From Bacteriovoracaceae bacterium (GTDB taxonomy: Bacteria > Bdellovibrionota > Bacteriovoracia > Bacteriovoracales > Bacteriovoracaceae): DNA of 64,000 bases. The DNA lies in assembly GCA_018649885.1 (NCBI GenBank), contig JABIHA010000085.1, positions 100,744-164,743 on the forward strand, written 5' to 3'. Of the stretch, positions 1 through 8,714 are shown piece by piece (position 1 is the stretch's first letter; every line of letters begins with the position of its first letter). Under the pieces are notes generated by a model. The model was not told the DNA's origin. It ran no database searches and was given only the letters and a program-made list of their open reading frames with translations. The position numbers and the translations under genes were made by a program.

Positions 1-51
1 GAAGAAGTTAATACACACAATATTGTGAGAAAAATGGGGCGCTTGTCATGA
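1..51 (+). CDS. C-terminal end of an upstream gene (partial)
   Basis: A reading frame is open from base 1 to a TGA at 49-51, giving a 16-residue tail ending RKMGRLS. Its stop overlaps the ATG of the next gene in an ATGA arrangement, which is typical of translationally coupled operon partners. Because U32-family genes often occur as adjacent pairs (for example UbiU/UbiV), this could be the tail of a U32 partner. That identity is only a guess; the fragment is too short to assign. Confidence 0.4.
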   Translation, partial: EEVNTHNIVRKMGRLS

Positions 52-1211
52 GGTATAATTGCCCAATTTCTTCACTCCAAAATGAAACAGAACTCTCGGG
101 AGATTTTTTTGATGAGTTTTTGCTTGAGAGCTCAGACTTATCAAGAGTAGGCTCACTCTGCGTAGAAGAAATGTGTGGTGTGGCCAGAGGGTTGAATCAG
201 TTAGGGAAGAGGGTCGTTTTAGTTTGGGATCTATTAATGACCCAATCAGTTTTTGAAAAGAAACAACTAATTTTTGAAGCAATTGATCTCACACTATTTG
301 ATGCAGTTAGGGTAAGTGACCCAGGTGCCTATCATTATCTAAATACAAAATTTCCAAATACTGCAGTTCAATTGGTTTTAGACAATGGAAATCATAACTT
401 AGCCGGTATTTTAGGATGGGAAAAGTTGAGTGGTAACCTAGAAAGGCTTGTTTTATCGAGCCAACTTCCATTTAATATCATTACACAATACTGCATAAAT
501 TTGAGTACAGATGTGGAAATTCAAATTTTCGGAAAAATCCCATTATTTTATTCTCCCAGAAAGTTGCTTAATTCTCATTTAGAGCAGGCATCTGGTAGTG
601 CACTTCTTGAAGCCGTAGGAACTAGTGAGGAGAGTCCTCACAAAGGATTTACAATCCTTGAAAATGAGCATGGCACATTTATGTATCATCCCAAAGAGCT
701 CTCTTTGATGGACAGGATTGAAAAACTAAATGTCTCTAAAATAAAATGGGGAAGATTTGATTTGAGACATCCTCACCAAGTCAGTAGCGTGGGAGTATTA
801 GAAGAGTTAGTTTCTAATTTTAGTGCCTCGGCTTACAGGGAGTTTAGAGAATCTTACTCACATCAGTTAATAAGAGGCTTTTTTGAGGTCAACAAAACGG
901 ACGCCCAATTTAAAAACCTTGTGAACCGAAAAGTGCAACGAAAAGATGAAAATTACCTGGGAGAGATTGCAGAGGTTAAAAAAGAGCGCTACCTCGGTAT
1001 TGATATAAAAAAATGTGAAGGCACTTTGAGATTGGGTCAAAAAGTATTGATTAAAACACCTGATGGAAAAGAGCTTTTGACTAGTTTCAAAAAATGTTTT
1101 GATGTTGATGGCGTGGAAATTCAGACAATTACGAAGCCTGGACTTTATAGATTTAATTTTATCCCTAAAACTTCTAAGAAATCTCAAATTTATCTCTACT
1201 CTGGCGAATAG
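48..1211 (+). CDS. Peptidase U32-family protein
   Basis: A 387-residue cytoplasmic protein without signal peptide. Residues about 90-190 carry the U32 pattern: a DPGAYHYL-like segment after a beta strand, then VLDNGNHN, and finally EIQIFGKIPLFYSPRKLL, which matches the block of UbiV/YegQ relatives just before their first conserved cysteine. The Cys-x(n)-Cys residues that follow in UbiU/UbiV are not evident, so the iron-sulfur site may be absent. U32 proteins act in RNA or quinone hydroxylation or are annotated as peptidases; which applies here cannot be told. The ATG overlaps the stop of an upstream frame (ATGA), and the 3' end overlaps the convergent metallopeptidase gene by 16 bp. Confidence 0.7.
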   Translation: MRYNCPISSLQNETELSGDFFDEFLLESSDLSRVGSLCVEEMCGVARGLNQLGKRVVLVWDLLMTQSVFEKKQLIFEAIDLTLFDAVRVSDPGAYHYLNTKFPNTAVQLVLDNGNHNLAGILGWEKLSGNLERLVLSSQLPFNIITQYCINLSTDVEIQIFGKIPLFYSPRKLLNSHLEQASGSALLEAVGTSEESPHKGFTILENEHGTFMYHPKELSLMDRIEKLNVSKIKWGRFDLRHPHQVSSVGVLEELVSNFSASAYREFRESYSHQLIRGFFEVNKTDAQFKNLVNRKVQRKDENYLGEIAEVKKERYLGIDIKKCEGTLRLGQKVLIKTPDGKELLTSFKKCFDVDGVEIQTITKPGLYRFNFIPKTSKKSQIYLYSGE

Positions 1212-2869
1212 AGTTTTTCAGAACACCTGGCCACAATTCCTGGTTCAACTGGATCATCTATTGAGTTATGAACTTCTTTTACAGGAACATCAGCGCATCC
1301 AATAAGCTTTCTATAATTTGGTTCAGTGGTTATTGTCCTGAGTCTCTGGCTCGCAAGTAGGTGGGGATCATATTGTCTCAAATAAGAAATTGGTCCCGAT
1401 ATTTCTTTTTGATACCCTTCACATTCCCAAGTTATGGTCTGACCAATTGCAGGAAAAGTTTCTAATCGTTTACCAATATCGATATACTTGGTACCCCTAT
1501 TTTCTAAAAATGAAATTCCGAGGTCACCGTCACTAAATTCTGGCGTGCCATTCAAATAAGGTGAAGCATTTGGTGAGAGATCAATTAATCGTGATAGCTC
1601 ACTTCCGCTTTCACCAGAATTGCCCAGAGAGTTTGAAAATGCCCTATCACCCAATAGGTCGGAGAATGTTTCTCCTACTTGCCCATTTTGACATCCAATT
1701 CCTTCATGGATCTCCGGATTAAAAGGAGGGGTATAGAAACTTCCATAGGGATTTTTTTGAGCTTTAACAATAAACTTTGAGATAATTTTGGCCATTTCCA
1801 TGCGACCGTCTTTCTCATATTCCTTTTTAACTCTTTTGAGGCAGCTTATATCTGAAATCTTGGCACCTGTTGTATCCTTTCTCTGAAGGCAATGAACTTC
1901 TTTTGAAAAAGGGTAGTTCTCCGAAAGTTCTCTTTGAATACTGGTACTGGGGTCTATTTGATGAGAGAGCTCATGAAGCAAAATTCTATATATATTAGAG
2001 GGAGCAAAATCAATTAATGTAATGGCACCTTCAAGTATGGTAGTGTTGTGGTCTCCTGCTAAATCATGATAGCCAAGATTTATTGCTGTTAGTCCATCAG
2101 AAGCCTTTTCAAAATAGGGGACATTGACTTGGTACTCACTGTCTTCTCTTCTAGCTCCGGTGCCAATATTATAGCGAAGTTCTTTTCCCGCAAATATGTC
2201 ACCACTTCTTCCAAAGTTCACCTGCTGTCTTGCGATTATTTCTATCATCTTCTGTAGGTTTTTTATTTGGAGTGCAACCTCTTGTTTTTCTTTTTTGCTT
2301 GAAGATTGTGAAAGGCCATCTTGTAAGACCGCCTTTTGCTTTTCTAGTTCTGCTATAAGGCTTTGTTTGGCATATTCATGGATCTTGCTGGCCTTTTCAA
2401 CACGCTTTGGAGTGAAGAGTTTCTTTTTTAAAAGAGTATTGAAATATGCCACACAACTCACAAATTTTTTTTTGGAGCTCATTCGATCAATTTCATGACA
2501 ATCTTTCACTCCAAACTTTTCTCGATTGTAGGCAATATATTGAGGATCTTTTCTGATCTCCATTTTTGCTATTATATACGCAGCTCTTGCAGCTTGTTGA
2601 CTGTCTAGATGAGGGTTGTAGGTTGGGTCACATAAATAAGGAATTGGATCTTGGCAGAATTTTTGGTGATCAACTGCTGTTTTCGGCAGATTAGACTTCC
2701 CAGACATTGCCTCACATGTTGGACACTGAGCAATTGGTTCTACTCCGTGGGTTAAAGCAGCTTCGGGAACCTCTACAGATTCCACTCTCAGCTCACCAGC
2801 TTGAGAGTGCTGGATCAGCAAGTTGTGACCTAATATAATAAGGATAGTGATGACAAAAATTTCTTTCAT
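1196..2869 (-). CDS. Exported HExxH zinc metallopeptidase-like protein
   Basis: 557 residues. An N-terminal signal peptide (hydrophobic stretch about 4-18, then QHSQAG) directs export. The body contains HELSH at residues 299-303, matching the HExxH zinc site of gluzincin/metzincin-like peptidases, preceded by a hydrophobic YRILL strand. No recognised family could be named. Cysteine pairs near residues 49-52 (CPTC), 72/80 and others suggest disulfides in the periplasm or outside. A lysine/glutamate-rich helical segment lies around 160-215. It is monocistronic on the minus strand, divergent from the next exported protein across about 200 bp. A hydrolytic role is inferred only from the motif. 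Confidence 0.6.
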   Translation of the reverse strand: MKEIFVITILIILGHNLLIQHSQAGELRVESVEVPEAALTHGVEPIAQCPTCEAMSGKSNLPKTAVDHQKFCQDPIPYLCDPTYNPHLDSQQAARAAYIIAKMEIRKDPQYIAYNREKFGVKDCHEIDRMSSKKKFVSCVAYFNTLLKKKLFTPKRVEKASKIHEYAKQSLIAELEKQKAVLQDGLSQSSSKKEKQEVALQIKNLQKMIEIIARQQVNFGRSGDIFAGKELRYNIGTGARREDSEYQVNVPYFEKASDGLTAINLGYHDLAGDHNTTILEGAITLIDFAPSNIYRILLHELSHQIDPSTSIQRELSENYPFSKEVHCLQRKDTTGAKISDISCLKRVKKEYEKDGRMEMAKIISKFIVKAQKNPYGSFYTPPFNPEIHEGIGCQNGQVGETFSDLLGDRAFSNSLGNSGESGSELSRLIDLSPNASPYLNGTPEFSDGDLGISFLENRGTKYIDIGKRLETFPAIGQTITWECEGYQKEISGPISYLRQYDPHLLASQRLRTITTEPNYRKLIGCADVPVKEVHNSIDDPVEPGIVARCSEKLYSPE

Positions 2870-3070
2870 TTTAAGATGTTATCTCCCTGAATGTTATCGG
2901 CTGGACCACAGGCGGGTGTGAGCGGGGTCAATCGATTTTGTTGATAATTTCTACATGGATTGGGAAAATACTTGTAAGCTATCGAAAATCGGCGTATTAA
3001 CGCAGTAGGTAGAGAGAGAAACACTGGAGGGCCTTTGGGCCTTTTGGTATCAAATTGGGAGAGAGTTACT

Positions 3071-4027
3071 GTGAAATCCATCTATTTATTTGGGCCCATT
3101 TTAATGAGCCTTTTTGCTACTACCGTTTTTTCCACAGAGTTAGATAGTCTCACCAATAGGGATCCTCAGTTGATTGACTCCTATAGTGTACTAAATCTTG
3201 AGCTTAACAACAGGATGGCCCTCGCTGTTAAAGAGGCCAACGAGTCTAAGAAAAAATCTTGCAGATTTAAAACTCTAAGGAAAAAATTAAAAAAATCATT
3301 AAAGGCCGGCATTAAAGATTTCTATTTGTTCTCACCCATTGAGCATTTCGCCAACAAAAGTGAGTTGGTTGATAGACAAGTGACAAAGAAGAAAGAGTCA
3401 ATATATCGGCACATCAATTTTTTTCAATCAGTTCCTATTAATGTCTACCCACTAGGGGGGACGATCAAGGTTTCCGATCATTTTATTGCAGGTGATAAGT
3501 TTAGCCATTTTTTCAATGTTGGTTTCACTTACTATAAAAGACATTACAAAAAAAAGAGAAAGCTTGAAAGAATCGTTAACTTTGGTCACTTCACAGAGGT
3601 CACTATTTATGGAAAAGGCTCTTCGGGTGTTTACTCGTACTCAGACCAGGTTGCCAACTTTAATGGCATGAGGTTTTGGGGAAGAGTTGAGGGAGTTGGA
3701 ATCGATCCAATTACAGGTAATCCAAATGTTGAATTGAAGTACTTTGATTGTGTGGACAATAAGTGGGAACAAATAAGAAAATTTGATTGGTTAGATTACG
3801 TGGATTCTGCTTGGGATGAAGGTGTAAATTGCAATGCCTATCGGACTAAAAAATTTGAAAAAGATGTCATTCTTGCAATGGAAGAGCTCTCTAGTGAGAG
3901 AGGACGAGAAATTACTTGTCCAAATACCAGTACAGATCAGGAATATGAGAGGGAGAGATTAAAGCTTGTAGATAAATATGGTGATTTTGCTTACAGACTT
4001 CTCAATCTACCGGGACTTGATTACTGA
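3071..4027 (+). CDS. Exported protein of unknown function
   Basis: The frame opens earlier with a TTG at 3035, but GTG at 3071 is preferred: it has GGGAGAG just upstream and begins a clean signal peptide (VKSIYLFGPILMSLFATTVFSTE). The mature protein, about 295 residues, has a basic stretch near the start (KKKSCRFKTLRKKLKKSLK) and a segment DHFIAGDKFSHFFNVG followed by aromatic and basic strands, which loosely recalls periplasmic or outer-membrane lipoprotein families, without a firm match. Its 3' end overlaps the convergent gene by 7 bp. I do not recognise the family. Confidence 0.65.
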   Translation: MKSIYLFGPILMSLFATTVFSTELDSLTNRDPQLIDSYSVLNLELNNRMALAVKEANESKKKSCRFKTLRKKLKKSLKAGIKDFYLFSPIEHFANKSELVDRQVTKKKESIYRHINFFQSVPINVYPLGGTIKVSDHFIAGDKFSHFFNVGFTYYKRHYKKKRKLERIVNFGHFTEVTIYGKGSSGVYSYSDQVANFNGMRFWGRVEGVGIDPITGNPNVELKYFDCVDNKWEQIRKFDWLDYVDSAWDEGVNCNAYRTKKFEKDVILAMEELSSERGREITCPNTSTDQEYERERLKLVDKYGDFAYRLLNLPGLDY

Positions 4028-4395
4028 CAGTTTACTGAAATAGAATATCTTTTTTCATTTTTCATATCTTGCACGAAAAAATGAACAACATCATTTCTTT
4101 GACTACAATCTAGTAGTAGGCTTATTTGAATTTTCGTTTTGACCATTTTATCTTGGCAGGTAATGTGTTTCTTGCCTTTCATTAAAGCAAAATCACCGAT
4201 CATACACTCAAGTCCAAAGATATCAATGGGGATCCTAAAAGTGCGATGGGGTGGAATGTAGTTTGATTTCTTCTTAGTAGTGAGGTTGTATACTTCAACT
4301 CGAATTCCGGCCATAACAGAGCTCGAAATTAGAAAGAGTATCACCCAGATTAATTTTTTATTTTTTAGTTTTTGGCCCATCTTGTTCTTCATCAC
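4021..4395 (-). CDS. Small exported protein of unknown function
   Basis: 124 residues with a lysine-rich N-terminus, hydrophobic segment LIWVILFLISSSV and MAG cleavage site, so secreted to the periplasm. The mature part of about 95 residues is beta-rich and has four cysteines (including LECMIGD, ITCQ, LLDCSQ and the C-terminal VNCQ), suggesting two disulfides. It overlaps the 3' end of the Sel1-repeat gene (38 bp, or 23 bp if it starts at the ATG at 4380) and is probably translated from the same transcript. No clear Shine-Dalgarno separates the candidate starts. Function unknown. Confidence 0.55.
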   Translation of the reverse strand: MMKNKMGQKLKNKKLIWVILFLISSSVMAGIRVEVYNLTTKKKSNYIPPHRTFRIPIDIFGLECMIGDFALMKGKKHITCQDKMVKTKIQISLLLDCSQRNDVVHFFVQDMKNEKRYSISVNCQ

Positions 4396-4999
4396 TGCAA
4401 AGGGTTTTCATGCCATAAAGACATGCTAGTTTTTGGTATTTGTCTACTTGGTCAATTTCACCAGATTTTTTATAAATGAGTGATAGGTTTGCGCATGCCT
4501 GGCCAAGTTTTAATGTACAGGCCTTTTCAAAATAGCTCTGAGTCAGTTTAGGTTTTCTTTTTCTGTGATAGACAGCTGCAAGTGAGTTACAGCTTAGTGC
4601 ATGACCTTTTTTACAAGCTGCTTTAAATGGAGCTATTGCCAAACTGGTATTTCTTTTTCTTAGGTAGTAGGTCCCCAAATTGTAGCAAGATTTGAGATTT
4701 GCTCCTTTGCATCCCATTTTCCAGGTTTTTATGGCCTTTGATTTTTTTCCAGACCTCATGTAGTGAAGACCTAGCTCTGAGCAGTGGTCCATCACACCTT
4801 TTTCGCAATCAAAAATGAGTTTGAGTTCTTGGTTTTGCCCGGTGAGTTTTTTTATAGTTTTAGTTTTTTTTATATCTGATTTGAGTTGTTTATTCTTACT
4901 TTTTAGATCATCAATAGTTTGATCCATATCTGGATCTTCTGTCCCTGAAGCAAATGAGCTCAGTGAAATACAAAAAGTAATAAGTGCCAAAATATTCAA
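4358..4999 (-). CDS. Exported cysteine-rich Sel1-repeat protein
   Basis: 213 residues. A TTG start at 4999 with AAGGG-type ribosome binding sequence gives a signal peptide (NILALITFCISLSSFASG). After a charged coiled-coil-like segment (about 25-55) come repeated about 36-residue helical units with paired cysteines (for example CEKGVMDHCSELGLHYM, CKGANLKSCYNLGTYYL, CKKGHALSCNSLAAVYH, CTLKLGQACANLSLIYK). This is the Sel1/TPR-like pattern of Hcp beta-lactamase-like proteins, in which each repeat is closed by a disulfide. Such proteins usually mediate protein-protein contacts in the periplasm or outside. It lies 18 bp downstream of the RNA methyltransferase gene on the same strand. Confidence 0.8.
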   Translation of the reverse strand: MNILALITFCISLSSFASGTEDPDMDQTIDDLKSKNKQLKSDIKKTKTIKKLTGQNQELKLIFDCEKGVMDHCSELGLHYMRSGKKSKAIKTWKMGCKGANLKSCYNLGTYYLRKRNTSLAIAPFKAACKKGHALSCNSLAAVYHRKRKPKLTQSYFEKACTLKLGQACANLSLIYKKSGEIDQVDKYQKLACLYGMKTLCSDEEQDGPKTKK

Positions 5000-5017
5000 A
5001 ACTCTGCCCTTTTCAAT

Positions 5018-6187
5018 CTATTTTAATTGATCTTGGCAAAAGAGTGAATAATCTACTTTTATGCCACAATTTGAAAAAGTTGTAGTGAATACCTTGGTAT
5101 ATCCGTCGGGATCTTGGGGTTGGGGGCCTTCGGTTTTAGGAAAAACGACTCCAAAAACTTTCGGATGATGGAAACTTGCAATGCGTTTGATTAACTGAGC
5201 GTAATACTTTGCTGTCCCCACACGGTTTTTAAGTCTCTTTCCATAGGGAGGATTGACTAGCAAAATGTCAGTGGATGACTTGATCTCTGGCAATTGATCA
5301 GAAAATAAATCAGCGTACTGTGTACTGACATTTGAATTTTCTGGAGTGATAGAGTTGATTACCTTCGTTTTCTCAATCATTTCTTTGTCAATATCATTAC
5401 CGGTGATATTTTTGAAAATAGGAATGCCTTTGATTTCAAATTTTTTTTCTATGAATTCCACTCCTTTTATCAGTGGCATAGATTCAAAACTAAAATCTCG
5501 ATTCCAGTTACTAGTGTGAAAATAAGCTGCCTCAAGAAGAAAAGTTCCACTTCCGCACATTGGATCTAGAAAACTAAGACCATCTAAATTCTGCATATAC
5601 TTTCTTGCACTCCATAAAAGTGAGTAGGCAAAGCTCTCTCTAATGGGGGCCCCCGAAGTAAAGCTTTTCATCCCCCTCCTATCAAGTCTTTCGCCAGATG
5701 TATCAATTGAAAGAGTTAGGCTGTCATCACAAACGCGTACATGAATTTGTGGAGCTTGGTAATTCTCACTATACTCAGGAGGTAATTTGGGTGGAGTTTT
5801 CTTTTTGTAGTATTTTGAAATGGCTTCTACAATTGTGTTTTCCATTTTCTTTGTATTTATCAGCCTCGACTTGAGAGTGGTGATGAACATTTGGGGGAAT
5901 TCACCTGCTCTAATATATTGATTCCAATCAACTGAAGAAAATTTCTTATAGAGCTTGGGAAAATCACGACATTTATAGGAATCTATTCTTAAAAGAATTC
6001 TAGTGGGAATTTTTAAAAAATAATTGAGGGCGAAGCCATGCTCATATGAGGCCAATATCTCAATTCCCCCATGTGTGGTAGACTGAACCCTAGGAGCTTC
6101 ACCAAAAATAGTTTGATATTTTTCTTCAAGCTCGCTAGTGGCCAGAGTTTCAAGTCCAGGTGGAATTACTATAAAAAAACTTTTCAT
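5018..6187 (-). CDS. THUMP-domain class I SAM-dependent RNA methyltransferase (RlmL/YpsC family)
   Basis: 389 residues, matching the length of stand-alone RlmL-type enzymes (the N-terminal half of E. coli RlmKL). The N-terminus (FFIVIPPGLETLATSEL) is the family signature, followed by a THUMP region to about residue 160. The SAM-binding motif is LDPMCGSGTFLLEA (about 207-220) and the catalytic motif NPPYGKRL sits near 315-322, typical of N2-guanine methylation. Likely role: modification of 23S rRNA. The ATG at 6187 is followed downstream by the Sel1-repeat gene. Its upstream region is filled by the 105-bp inverted-repeat element. Confidence 0.85.
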   Translation of the reverse strand: MKSFFIVIPPGLETLATSELEEKYQTIFGEAPRVQSTTHGGIEILASYEHGFALNYFLKIPTRILLRIDSYKCRDFPKLYKKFSSVDWNQYIRAGEFPQMFITTLKSRLINTKKMENTIVEAISKYYKKKTPPKLPPEYSENYQAPQIHVRVCDDSLTLSIDTSGERLDRRGMKSFTSGAPIRESFAYSLLWSARKYMQNLDGLSFLDPMCGSGTFLLEAAYFHTSNWNRDFSFESMPLIKGVEFIEKKFEIKGIPIFKNITGNDIDKEMIEKTKVINSITPENSNVSTQYADLFSDQLPEIKSSTDILLVNPPYGKRLKNRVGTAKYYAQLIKRIASFHHPKVFGVVFPKTEGPQPQDPDGYTKVFTTTFSNCGIKVDYSLFCQDQLK

Positions 6188-6197
6188 ATAGACTACC

Positions 6198-6302
6198 TAT
6201 ACCGAAGTGATTTAGGCTTTCCAGTGAGTGGATGACGAAGAAGGCGTGTAACACACTCCGATGAGGAATACGCCACTGGAAAGCCTGAAGCACTTCGGTA
6301 TA
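6198..6302. repeat. 105-bp long inverted-repeat element
   Basis: Two 29-base arms (6198-6226 and 6274-6302) are reverse complements at 27 of 29 positions; the outer part reads TATACCGAAGTG and the inner AGGCTTTCCAGTG. The two mismatches are at 6210/6290 and 6213/6287, the latter a possible G-U pair in RNA. A 47-base centre (6227-6273) separates them. The element fills nearly the whole space between two divergent genes. It could be a MITE-like insertion with terminal inverted repeats, or a structured RNA or regulatory hairpin. No second copy was noticed in the window. Confidence 0.8.
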
Positions 6303-6318
6303 TCAGGGTCTTTTATTA

Positions 6319-6903
6319 TTGGCAAAGCAGGACGTGTTTATTTTGCATCAATTAAAAAAATTTCAATCAAATGGAGATGATGGGCATCTTGTCAGGGTCT
6401 CCTTAGAGCAAGCCTGCGATAAATTTTTAGTTGAGTTTATTGTAGAAAAAAAGGGCCTTGATCCTTGGCATATATTGAAATCAACAAGTTGCGATCACTA
6501 CGGCAATTGGGGTCTATGGGAAGGTGATGTGGTTGAGGTATTCATTCAAGGAAGAGAAGACGCAGAAGCTTTGCTTGCTCCTTATCTTGAGCTCAATGTT
6601 TCGCCCAATGGACATCGATTTGCGCTAGTCGTTCAAAAACCCAGACAAACTTTCTATACGCCGATCCAGCTTGATTTTAAATCGGTTGTCTGTCATACAA
6701 CACATGATGGTGGTGAATTGTGGAAAACCAGTATTAATTTTGATTTACCTGAGCAAATCAAAGGAAAGCTATTTATTAATTTTAACTGCTGCCTTAAATG
6801 TAGTGGTGAAACTGAGTACTATGGACTTAATTTGGCCAACACGGGGAAGGCCGATTTCCATAGGCCCGAGGTTTTTCTTCCCTTATGCGACATAGTCCTC
6901 TAG
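6319..6903 (+). CDS. DOMON-like / CBM9-like beta-sandwich protein
   Basis: 194 residues with no signal peptide. The sequence has the layout of the type-9 carbohydrate-binding-module/DOMON-like fold: FLVEFIVEKK strand, GLWEGDVVEVFI (the W-x-D-x-hydrophobic-E-x-hydrophobic-hydrophobic block typical of these domains), YLELNVSPNG, and a C-terminal NFNCCLKCSGETEYYGLN strand pair. These domains bind sugars or haem in other proteins, but this stand-alone cytoplasmic form has no assigned function. The start is a TTG at 6319 with AGGG about 10 bases upstream; a GTG at 6334 is an alternative. The RsmI-like gene follows immediately. Confidence 0.6.
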   Translation: MAKQDVFILHQLKKFQSNGDDGHLVRVSLEQACDKFLVEFIVEKKGLDPWHILKSTSCDHYGNWGLWEGDVVEVFIQGREDAEALLAPYLELNVSPNGHRFALVVQKPRQTFYTPIQLDFKSVVCHTTHDGGELWKTSINFDLPEQIKGKLFINFNCCLKCSGETEYYGLNLANTGKADFHRPEVFLPLCDIVL

Positions 6904-6914
6904 TATCTGGGCTC

Positions 6915-7613
6915 ATGAAATCTGGACTTTTATATTTAGTTTCGACTCCTATCGATGATCATTCTAATTTGACGGCAGAGACTGTCGAATTTGTAAAAAG
7001 TGAGTGGGAGCGTGGGAGCATTATTGCCGTCGAGGAGGCCAAGGCCTGCCGTAGAAGATGGCTTCGTTTCGGTCTGCCAAAAGAGGCCATTGCTGATTTT
7101 GTCATTTACAACGAGCATAATCAGAAAAATGATGCATCTCAGCTAGTGAAAGAGCTAAAGAGTGGAAAAAATATTCTATTATTTAGTGACTGTGGTCTTC
7201 CCGCTTTTTGCGATCCGGGACAATATCTTGTGCAGGAATGCCACCGCCAAGGGATTCGAGTTAGTGCAACGGCATGTCATAATTCTCCTCTTCTTGCTTT
7301 TGCACTAAGCGGGTTTGAAGCAAAAGAGTGGGTGTTTCGAGGATTTTTGCCAAGAAACAAGGAAGAGTACACAAAAAAACTAGGCCAGCTTGTCTCAGAG
7401 TCCAGGGTTCAGCTCATTATGGACACACCCTACAGGCTAACAAAGACACTTTCTTCTCTTTCAAACGCGATGCCTAACCGTCAGGCCTTACTAGCTCTTG
7501 ATTTAGGGATGGAGACTGAGCGAGTCAAAAGAGGACAACTTGCAAAGCTTTGTAAAGAATTCAGTGATATCAAGGCAGAATTCATATTAGTATTAGGCCC
7601 AAAACTGCTCTAA
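6915..7613 (+). CDS. RsmI-like tetrapyrrole-methylase-family rRNA methyltransferase
   Basis: SAM-dependent methyltransferase of the RsmI group, which 2'-O-methylates C1402 of 16S rRNA. The N-terminus GLLYLVSTPIDD matches the RsmI opening, and LLFSDCGLPAFCDPGQYL corresponds to the SDAGTPxxxDPG motif. ALSGF..EWVFRGFLPR is the conserved central block. The start at ATG 6915 is preferred because it gives the expected N-terminus; the frame also opens at 6885, overlapping the previous gene. At 232 residues it lacks the C-terminal extension of full RsmI (about 280), and the motif carries Cys and Leu/Ala substitutions. It may be a divergent paralogue rather than the housekeeping enzyme. Confidence 0.75.
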   Translation: MKSGLLYLVSTPIDDHSNLTAETVEFVKSEWERGSIIAVEEAKACRRRWLRFGLPKEAIADFVIYNEHNQKNDASQLVKELKSGKNILLFSDCGLPAFCDPGQYLVQECHRQGIRVSATACHNSPLLAFALSGFEAKEWVFRGFLPRNKEEYTKKLGQLVSESRVQLIMDTPYRLTKTLSSLSNAMPNRQALLALDLGMETERVKRGQLAKLCKEFSDIKAEFILVLGPKLL

Positions 7614-7615
7614 TA

Positions 7616-7643
7616 TTGACCCCAGTATATTTGAACATAAATT
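7616..7643 (+). promoter_or_regulatory. Candidate sigma70-type promoter for the mevalonate operon
   Basis: TTGACC (7616-7621) is followed after 16 bases by TAAATT (7638-7643), a 5/6 and 4/6 match to the consensus boxes. It lies in the gap between the RsmI-like gene and fni, about 50 bases before the proposed fni start. There is no experimental support, and transcription from the upstream genes is also possible. Confidence 0.35.
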
Positions 7644-7694
7644 TCTACCATGGTAAGTAGTTAGAATTGGCAATTGATAACTAGGGGTTTTGTG

Positions 7695-8714
7695 GTGACT
7701 GACGATCAAAACAGCTCAAAAAGAAAAGACGATCACTTAGAGTTGGCGCTTAGTGCCCAGCTTTGTTCAAGTGAAAACGATAATAGATTTTATTACGAGC
7801 CAATGCTTAGCGCTCACCCCAATCCAGATTTAAATGAACTTGAATGCGAATTTTTAGATAAAAAAATTGGTGCGCCTATCTGGATTTCCTCTATGACTGG
7901 TGGAAGTGTTGAGGGGAGAAGGATTAATGAAAACCTTGCTAGGGTTGCTAAGAAGCACTCCCTTCCCATGGCCCTAGGTTCATGCAGAAGTCTTTTAGAT
8001 TCTGATGAAAGGTTTGAAGATTTTAATATGCGACCTATTCTTGGAGATCTTCCTCTCTGGGCCAATCTAGGAATAGCTCAAGTAGAAAAGCTGATTGAAG
8101 CAGAACAAGAAAATAAAATACTAGAGCTTGTAGAAAAACTATCAGCCGATGGTTTGATTATACATGTAAACCCTCTACAGGAATGGATACAGCCCGAGGG
8201 GGACCATATAAAGTATGCACCCGTCGAAACTATAAAAAAATGCCTCGAATTATTGAACCTACCTCTTATCGTAAAAGAAGTGGGTCAAGGAATGGGCCCT
8301 TCTTCTTTGAGGGCCTTAATGGAGTTGCCACTAAGTGCAATTGAGTTTGGTGCTTTTGGTGGAACAAATTTTTCCTTGATGGAAGGGATGAGAGGAGATG
8401 AAACTGAGCAGTTACGCTCCAGCACTCTTGCAACTCTAGGTCACACTGCCGAAGAAATGGTGTGTATGGTCAACACTCTTTTAGAGCTACCTGGAACATG
8501 CGTTAAGTGTCGGGAATTTATCATCTCAGGGGGAGTTAAGGGATTTTTGGATGGCCAGTATTTAATAAAAAAGATAGGTTCAAAAGCAGTTTTTGGACAA
8601 GCAGGTACCCTACTTAAATACGCGAGAGTTTCATTCGAGGCCCTTGATGAATACATAGAAGGACAAATCGAAGGTCTAAAACTGGCAAATAGTTTTACCC
8701 ATTTGAAAAAGTGA
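7695..8714 (+). CDS. fni: Isopentenyl-diphosphate delta-isomerase, type 2
   Basis: FMN-dependent enzyme interconverting IPP and DMAPP. Signature parts are all present: KRKDDHLELAL near the N-terminus, APIWISSMTGG, the catalytic/metal-binding H-x-N-x-x-Q-E block (HVNPLQE), VKEVGQGMG and the FMN-phosphate loop SGGVKGFLDGQ..FGQAG. Length about 339 residues is normal. The GTG at 7695 is chosen because AGGGG lies 7 bases upstream and the protein begins just before KRKDDH; TTG 7674 would be longer. Its stop overlaps the next start (GTGA), so it leads the mevalonate operon. Using type 2 rather than type 1 isomerase is common in mevalonate-pathway bacteria. Confidence 0.93.
   Translation: MTDDQNSSKRKDDHLELALSAQLCSSENDNRFYYEPMLSAHPNPDLNELECEFLDKKIGAPIWISSMTGGSVEGRRINENLARVAKKHSLPMALGSCRSLLDSDERFEDFNMRPILGDLPLWANLGIAQVEKLIEAEQENKILELVEKLSADGLIIHVNPLQEWIQPEGDHIKYAPVETIKKCLELLNLPLIVKEVGQGMGPSSLRALMELPLSAIEFGAFGGTNFSLMEGMRGDETEQLRSSTLATLGHTAEEMVCMVNTLLELPGTCVKCREFIISGGVKGFLDGQYLIKKIGSKAVFGQAGTLLKYARVSFEALDEYIEGQIEGLKLANSFTHLKK

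Noticed and set aside
2866-3081. 71-residue minus-strand frame upstream of the exported HExxH protein
   Set aside because: No ribosome site or homology, and it covers the probable divergent promoter region.
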